A stretch of 64,000 bases of DNA from assembly GCA_021234155.1 (NCBI GenBank), contig JAJEKV010000066.1, positions 3,939,815 through 4,003,814 of the forward strand. Direction: 5' to 3'. The DNA comes from Isoetes taiwanensis (Eukaryota > Streptophyta > Lycopodiopsida > Isoetales > Isoetaceae). Position 1 is the stretch's first letter. Every line of letters starts with the position of its first letter. The notes below the pieces were generated by a model that saw nothing but the letters and a program-made list of their open reading frames with translations, was not told the DNA's origin and searched no databases. A program made the translations under genes and the position numbers. Below are positions 59,263 through 64,000 of the stretch, piece by piece.

Positions 59263-60607
59263 TATTTCCCCCAAACTTTTGATGAGAACCTGGGTTCTCA
59301 TCACTCTTCCCAATGGAATGTTTGATTTTTACTTTGGGTTTTGGTTCTTGTTGAAGCAAGGTGCCATAACGAATAAGCATATTTTTTTTTGTCAAGAAAT
59401 CATCTATAAAGTTTCCTTGTTGGTCTATATGGCCCTGTTCATAACAATTTGTCCATATGAATGGATTTGCCTTGAACTTGGATTGCTCAAGATAAATCAT
59501 ATCTTTAACATTCTCCACGTCATACTTGTTTGCATTCTCTGTGATTCGGAGTTCTTCAATATGAGGTTCTGTAGCGGCATTAACTTTGGAGACTACTTTT
59601 TCACAAAATAATCTATTGATGATGGGCACGCTTTCCCATTTGCCCATAAGATTTTCTCTTTGGAATTCTTTAAGGATTAGAGCTATTTTCTCAATTTCAT
59701 AGGTAGCAACATGTGATGCGAAATTTTCATCATACGTAACATGCTTTTCAATTGCTTGAGTGCAAGTTTCTTTCTCAATTAGCCCAATATCCACCACATT
59801 TGCACCAATTTCAAAATGGTCCTCCTCAATATCTTCTTTGGTGATAATATTACTCGCTTCGTTGTCTTCGTATTCTAGATTTATTTCATTGTCGTTATCA
59901 TCATCATCAATGGCACCAACAACAACATCTCCATAGGGGTTTTCATCTAGTGTCCCTTCTTTGTCTATATTTTCGTTGCTCAAATCTACATGCTCTTGAA
60001 CATTACCAAAAATAAGTTTAGAATTTGTTTCAAATACTATTCCTTCATCTTCCATTCTTGTAGGAATCAAATCCTTGCACATTGTGTATCTTGCTTCTAG
60101 TTCATCATGCCTTTTAGCACCTAGAACCATATTAATCACGACAGCTCTTTTAACTGCCTGATTTAAAGTAGAAGGATTTTCTAACTCCAATCTTTCTTTC
60201 ACTTTAGAAGGGAAACCATTTATGAACCATTCAACAATGTCCCGTTCATGCGGCTTCGGTTGCATTTCCGCAACTATATAAAGTATCCGTAAAGCAAATT
60301 GTTGAGGATGCTCTCCTTCTTCTAGTTTAAGTTCATCCAACATTTCCTTACATTCTCGATATGAGAACTCTTCTTGATACCTTTTAATGAACTTTTCTTT
60401 AACGTCATTCCATGTAGACATGCAAGGAAGATTAGAGAATATCCAGTCAGCTGCGGCACCACGTAAGGTTGTTGCAAATATTAACAGCCTTACAGAATCT
60501 TCATTATCGCCATTGTACTTGCTTAGAGTTTCAAATTGTTTAATATAGGTTTTTGCGCTAACCTTGTTAGGGTCGTCATGGTTATAAATCGAATATTCCA
60601 AAGCCAT
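59018..60607 (-). CDS. Gag-like protein of the non-autonomous LTR element, 529 codons
   Basis: Uninterrupted. Residues about 25-165 match the retrotransposon gag capsid-type domain: FETLSKYNGDNEDSVRLLIF, LRGAAADWIFSNLP, WNDVKEKFIKRYQEEFSYRE and WFINGFPSKVKERLELENP. The middle is acidic. A CCHC zinc knuckle is not visible. The frame crosses into the 3' LTR at 59,262, so the last 80 or so residues (from about PLNALALWLLNL) are LTR-coded. It would form particles that package element RNA. Start chosen as the first Met (MALEYSIYNHDDPN) ahead of the domain; 1.1 kb of leader separates it from the 5' LTR. Confidence 0.9.
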   Translation of the reverse strand: MALEYSIYNHDDPNKVSAKTYIKQFETLSKYNGDNEDSVRLLIFATTLRGAAADWIFSNLPCMSTWNDVKEKFIKRYQEEFSYRECKEMLDELKLEEGEHPQQFALRILYIVAEMQPKPHERDIVEWFINGFPSKVKERLELENPSTLNQAVKRAVVINMVLGAKRHDELEARYTMCKDLIPTRMEDEGIVFETNSKLIFGNVQEHVDLSNENIDKEGTLDENPYGDVVVGAIDDDDNDNEINLEYEDNEASNIITKEDIEEDHFEIGANVVDIGLIEKETCTQAIEKHVTYDENFASHVATYEIEKIALILKEFQRENLMGKWESVPIINRLFCEKVVSKVNAATEPHIEELRITENANKYDVENVKDMIYLEQSKFKANPFIWTNCYEQGHIDQQGNFIDDFLTKKNMLIRYGTLLQQEPKPKVKIKHSIGKSDENPGSHQKFGGNMLGVFHPLNALALWLLNLKTLSLLAWVHIIKCYSYSYWSMSVILPHHCHVIDPWEKAQRRNTKTTLSPCHVPHHHCHVIAT

Positions 60608-61724
60608 TGTTTAATGCCTAATATAAGCTGTAGTGTGTTTATAATCTCCAAATTTCATAACATTTGATTAATAGCCTTGTAAAAAAATGCAAACACGTCA
60701 CTGGATTTTCATTTTCTTGCATTTTTGAAGGGAACCCTTCATGCCTTTTCAAACCCTAACGGAATGGAAACTTCAGGCTTGGCTATGGCGGAGATCAAAT
60801 GATCAGATTCTGGAAAATACCTTTTCAAAAGCTAACGAATTGTTGATGCTATTGGTCTCTTCAAGGAAGGCAGAAGTGGATCGTTGTTTGCTTTTCTGCA
60901 GGTTATAGATTTCGGTTCTTATATAAAGGCATCTATTCCACCATCTGCTTTGCTTGTTTGTTTCTTTTCTTGCGGAAAAAGCCTATGTACATGCAGAATG
61001 TTTCTCAGATTAGAGATCTAAATTGATAGCATTTAGCATTTCTTTGAAGAGCGGAATATCTGTTTACTCAGCTCTTTGTATAATTTAACCCCAGTAAACG
61101 GGTATTTGTTTTTCCAAATCTTTTATCTTCTATTTTCCTTCTGTCCGTGTGTCTTTAGCATGGGACTAAGTAGCAAGTGCTGGCCTCTGGAAAGAAAATT
61201 TCAAGCAGAACTTTGTTTCATTCTATTATTATATCTTCCAAAAATGTACTAATCAAAGCCAGAATTATGTGCACTGCACTTATGAGCAATCTGTGGTGTA
61301 CTTTAACCTGTGTACAAGAATGTGCTTTAACTTTTTCAGAATTTCTCAATTGGCTACAAGTTCTATTTCAAAACGCATCAGAGGCTTCAAGGCTGAGTCT
61401 TTCTTTAAGTTGCTTCTTCCATCTGTTTGTTTTATTTTCTTTGTAATATGGGACCTAGCTGTGATGCTGGGTCTCTACAAAAGTTTAAGAAGAAATTCTG
61501 TTTCAGTATAACTTTTGCTTCCCTTAATTGAAAACCAGAGTTTTATTTTGCACATCAAAGATCTTTTTGTGCAATCTGTTAATTACTTTTAACCTGCACA
61601 TAAAAATATGCTTTGAACGCTTCCAAATCTTGCAGTTATTTTTTTTCTACTCATAAGAATATGTTTTTGTCCTGCACTGCACTTTATGCTGAAACGTCCA
61701 AGGTCCCGGCAACGGAACCAAAAA
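60608..61724 (-). other. Leader region of the gag-only element
   Basis: 1.1 kb between the primer site and gag, with no coding domain on either strand. Likely holds packaging and dimerisation signals, which I cannot identify by eye. Confidence 0.5.
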
Positions 61725-62283
61725 TGTTAAGGGAAAATCTCCCTTTCAAGACAGAATTCAAGACCTTGGACTTGGCCCGAAGGCCTTCATCAGCACACAA
61801 ACTAAGACACTTAACTCTGCCTCTCACCCAGAATTAAGATAATCAAAAGCACACTTACATCCACACTTACATTACAAGAGCATCACAAAAGATACTCAAA
61901 CTGGCACTTCTTTATTGAAATTGACAAGATACAACAAGAACACCCACATGATCATGGTCTTCAACTAATGATCTCTCTCTCACTCCATACATGATCCCCT
62001 TTAGTCATGTAAAATGCCTATTTATAAACAAGAATGGCCTAGGTGGCAATGACATGGCAGTGATGATGTGGCACATGACATGGACCAAGGGTAGTTTTTG
62101 TGTTTCTTCTTTGTGCCTTTTCCCATGGATCGATGACATGGCAATGATGTGGGAGGATCACTGACATGGACCAATAGAAATATGAATAACATTTGATGAT
62201 GTGGACCCATGCCAATAATGATAGTGCCTTCAAATTTAATAGCCATAGTGCTAATGCATTCAAAGGGTGGAAAACCCCTAACA
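61725..62283 (-). repeat. 5' LTR of the gag-only element (559 bp)
   Basis: Matches 58,691-59,262. Short frames inside it (62,315-62,022) are the LTR version of the Gag C-terminal extension and not separate genes. Confidence 0.93.
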
Positions 62284-62400
62284 CTTCCCATCATATTCAA
62301 GCCAGATTGTCGCAATGGAAGTGTCTTTCTGTTGTCGAGCTAATTTGTCTTCATATTGTTTTATTAAGCTTATTATGATTTCTTTTTTCAGGGCTTATAG

Positions 62401-63200
62401 GCCTTTTGGGGACTCAATGTACTACCAGTTTATGATGGTCAAGAGAGCATCTCACTGCATGTCCATTTTCTGATACGATCGAATTGGACGTGGATCTTAA
62501 ACCAGAGACAGGAGACAATCCCCCTGTCGATAAAAGGTACTCATTTTTTCTTTTCACAACGATTCCATATATAATGACATATATCAAATATTGGTTCCAT
62601 ATCTTATTTCGATTTCATTTGTATTTCAGAAGTGGAAGGAAGTTCTATGTGGTGATTAGAGAAGCATCAAGACCAGGCTTAAACCGCTCATTTATTTTTT
62701 TCGCAGCCATTATATATCTGGCGACAAATATCAAATATTTGTTCCATATCTTATTTCGATTTCATTTATATTTCAGAAGTGGAAGGAAGTTCTATGTGGT
62801 GATTAGAGATGCATCAAAACCGACTTAAGCCCCTGGTAGACTACCTAAGTGAAAAAGGTAGAGTGCTTCTTCAGGAGATTCTGCAAGTTCTGGATGTAGT
62901 TCTTCATGAAGCAGCAACAAACACTTTGGTGGCTGGTGGCAGATTCTGTTATGGGAACGTTCTTGACAGACCTGGGAGATGGTATGGTTGCATGGCAACG
63001 ATTCTATCAGTCAATCAGCCCAGCTCAAAATGGATTGTTGGTGTCGAATTTAGGTAGTGCCTTTGACTTTAAATCATACTTGATAAAGATCATAAACTGC
63101 AAATGATTTATGTGGTCATTGTTTTTGGCACAGGTATACCAACAAATGCATTTCTTGACGTGCAATACCTACCGGAATCTGGGACATTCTCTTTTCATAA
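62401..63200 (+). pseudogene. ARGONAUTE exons (N-terminal/linker-1 to PAZ border), frame-broken
   Basis: AGO proteins bind small RNAs and silence targets. Exon 1 (62,401-62,536) reads FWGLNVLPVYDGQESI, then after a shift CPFSDTIELDVDLKPETG, ending AAAAG|GTACTC. The next exon follows TTTCAG with SGRKFYVVIREASRP (62,630 on) and exists in a second copy at 62,777 (VVIRDASKP) that continues LKPLVDYLSEKGRVLL, EILQVLDVVLHEAATN, LVAGGRFCYGN and, after one more shift, DLGDGMVAWQRFYQSISPAQ, ending TTTAG|GTAGTG (63,053). A possible further exon starts at 63,134 (IPTNAFLDVQYL, phase fits). The QVLDVVL and LGDG...FYQSI motifs are diagnostic. One shift (AAACCGAC versus AGACCAGG in the duplicate) is a lost A in a CAG. 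Confidence 0.75.
62581..62820 (+). repeat. Tandem duplication of an ARGONAUTE exon and its acceptor
   Basis: TCAAATATTGGTTCCATATC (62,584) and its near copy at 62,730 each lead through TATTTCAG into the same exon start (period about 146 bp). The first copy's exon runs into intron-like sequence after ASRPGL; the second continues the AGO reading frame. Confidence 0.85.
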
Positions 63201-63296
63201 GCCTTGGGCAAACATTATCTAAACAAGACGCACGTGGAAATGCATCAAGGGCCAAAGTTAGTATTCTTCTCTATTTCATGTTCAATATTACATGTT

Positions 63297-63990
63297 ACTC
63301 TGCCCCCTTCAGGCAAGTGGTCTCTGCAGCTTCCGGGTTCTCGATGGCGCTCAGTTTGGACATGGACATGGAGCTCACTTCCCCCACCGAAGGTTAGGGT
63401 GCTTCTGTGGCAGATGGTGCACTGCTGTATCAGGGTGAATGCCCTTGTGAGTCAGTTTAGGCCGGGTGTGAGCTCTCTTTGCCCTTGTTGTGGCCTTCAT
63501 CGTGAGACTGTGGAGCATTGTCTAGTTTTATGCCCTCACTTGCGGGCTGCTGGGGATTGGGTCAGGGCTGTTTGGGTGAGTTTGACTAGCCCGGCGATTC
63601 TTCGCTTCATGTGTATCTGGTGCTTGGCTTGCTCTTTGCGGCGACAAGCCTTGCATTTGTCGTGGCTGATTTGGAAGCGGCGGTTTGTGGATATTCGGGG
63701 GGATTGTTGCTGCGGCCTCTCGATTCCTCGACTTCGGATACAAGCTATTTCAAAAGCTCGGGTGTTCGGGATTAGTAGGCGGAAGTTTGCCATTTGGCGG
63801 GACTTCTTGGGTGTTGTAGATGGTGATGGGTCGGTTTGTCTGGCCGATGAGATTTGCGGTTTTGTGTGAGTTTGTTGTGGAGTGTCGAGGTATCGCTGTC
63901 TCTTTGGGGCAGTTCTCCTTCCTCCTCACTTGCTTTGTAACATTATCATTCTTTTAATATATTGATGACACAGTTCTTCAAAAAAAAAAA
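63297..63990 (+). mobile_element. 5'-truncated LINE 3' end with poly(A) and target duplication
   Basis: Flanked by ATTACATGTT (63,287-63,296 and 63,991-64,000, cut by the window end). The poly(A) run ends at 63,990. The plus frame to 63,869 has the reverse-transcriptase zinc region: PPPKVRVLLWQMVHC, CPCCGLHRETVEHCLVLCP and LSWLIWKRRFVDIRG. A poly(A)-tailed L1-type element inserted downstream of the ARGONAUTE exons, in the gene's orientation. Confidence 0.92.
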
Positions 63991-64000
63991 ATTACATGTT

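Larger units (their letters stand above)
58686..62288 (-). mobile_element. Non-autonomous gag-only LTR retrotransposon (TR-GAG-like), with target duplications
   Basis: LTRs at 58,691-59,262 (3') and 61,725-62,283 (5' on the minus strand), starting TGTTA and ending TAACA, flanked by a perfect 5-bp duplication CTTCC (58,686-58,690; 62,284-62,288). After the 5' LTR the minus strand reads TTTTTGGTTCCGTTGCCGGG, resembling a tRNA-Asp-type primer site. A purine tract (TTTGGGGGAAATA) precedes the 3' LTR. The 2.46-kb interior codes only for a Gag-like protein; no protease, integrase or reverse transcriptase is present. It must depend on a partner element, probably gypsy-type. LTRs differ by about five substitutions, a 12-bp tandem duplication and one other small change, so insertion is fairly recent. 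It lies in an ARGONAUTE intron, antisense to the gene. Confidence 0.9.

Noticed and set aside
61177-61837. Plus-strand ORFs in the leader of the gag-only element as ARGONAUTE exons
   Set aside because: No AGO motif, and the segment lies between the primer site and gag of the element.

Overview
The window looks like a stretch of a large, repeat-rich nuclear genome of a land plant. Four plant genes are recognisable by exon-level similarity, all with introns: SPO11-2, an IMB3/importin-5-like gene, a WDR7-like WD40 gene of the Arabidopsis AT4G11270 type, and an ARGONAUTE. The rest is mostly retrotransposons: a Ty1/copia element with a Met-initiator-type primer site, a gag-only LTR element, several LINEs, and tandem and inverted duplications. 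The sequence does not fix the lineage; a fern or another large-genome plant would fit, but that is inference.

Region 1 (1-13,665) is a cluster built on a trihelix (Myb/SANT-like) protein gene. A unit of about 5.94 kb is duplicated in tandem (143-6080 and 6081-12036) with a 4-bp microhomology (GCTC) at the breakpoints. Each unit carries a minus-strand trihelix gene, a minus-strand 5'-truncated LINE with a simple-repeat tail, and a detached plus-strand copy of the coiled-coil C-terminus. It ends in a palindrome of about 2 kb (11,545-13,567). Region 2 (13.7-21.6 kb) holds two importin exons, a LINE 3' end, and a nearly complete SPO11-2 gene (21,106-19,227, minus), the best preserved host gene here. 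Region 3 (21.7-36.5 kb) is a long imperfect inverted repeat. Its left arm is split by tandem repeats of about 420 bp, and these are split in turn by a 5,003-bp copia element with equal 339-bp LTRs. A WD40 exon lies in the spacer. Region 4 (35.6-46.05 kb) is a 1.9-kb tandem duplication. One copy took a 5'-truncated LINE; the other took a MITE-like composite and a 3.9-kb LINE. Each copy preserves the empty site for the other's insertions. Region 5 (46.7-57.4 kb) holds microsatellites, a long plus-strand LINE with subrepeats in its 5' part, and repeats carrying aspartic-protease fragments. Region 6 (57.4-64 kb) is an ARGONAUTE locus with a gag-only LTR retrotransposon in an intron (5-bp target duplication CTTCC) and a LINE 3' end inserted downstream.

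Reading frames in elements that look young by structure are broken often. Where two near-identical copies can be compared, the breaks concentrate at CAG/CTG trinucleotides and homopolymers. That pattern looks more like base-calling error at CHG-methylated sites than like decay, so many 'pseudogene' calls here should be treated as provisional. I see no complete novel system. The most interesting items are the amplified trihelix unit, the gag-only element, the LINEs with three different simple-repeat tails, the GC-donor introns of SPO11-2, and the CWG-linked discrepancies.
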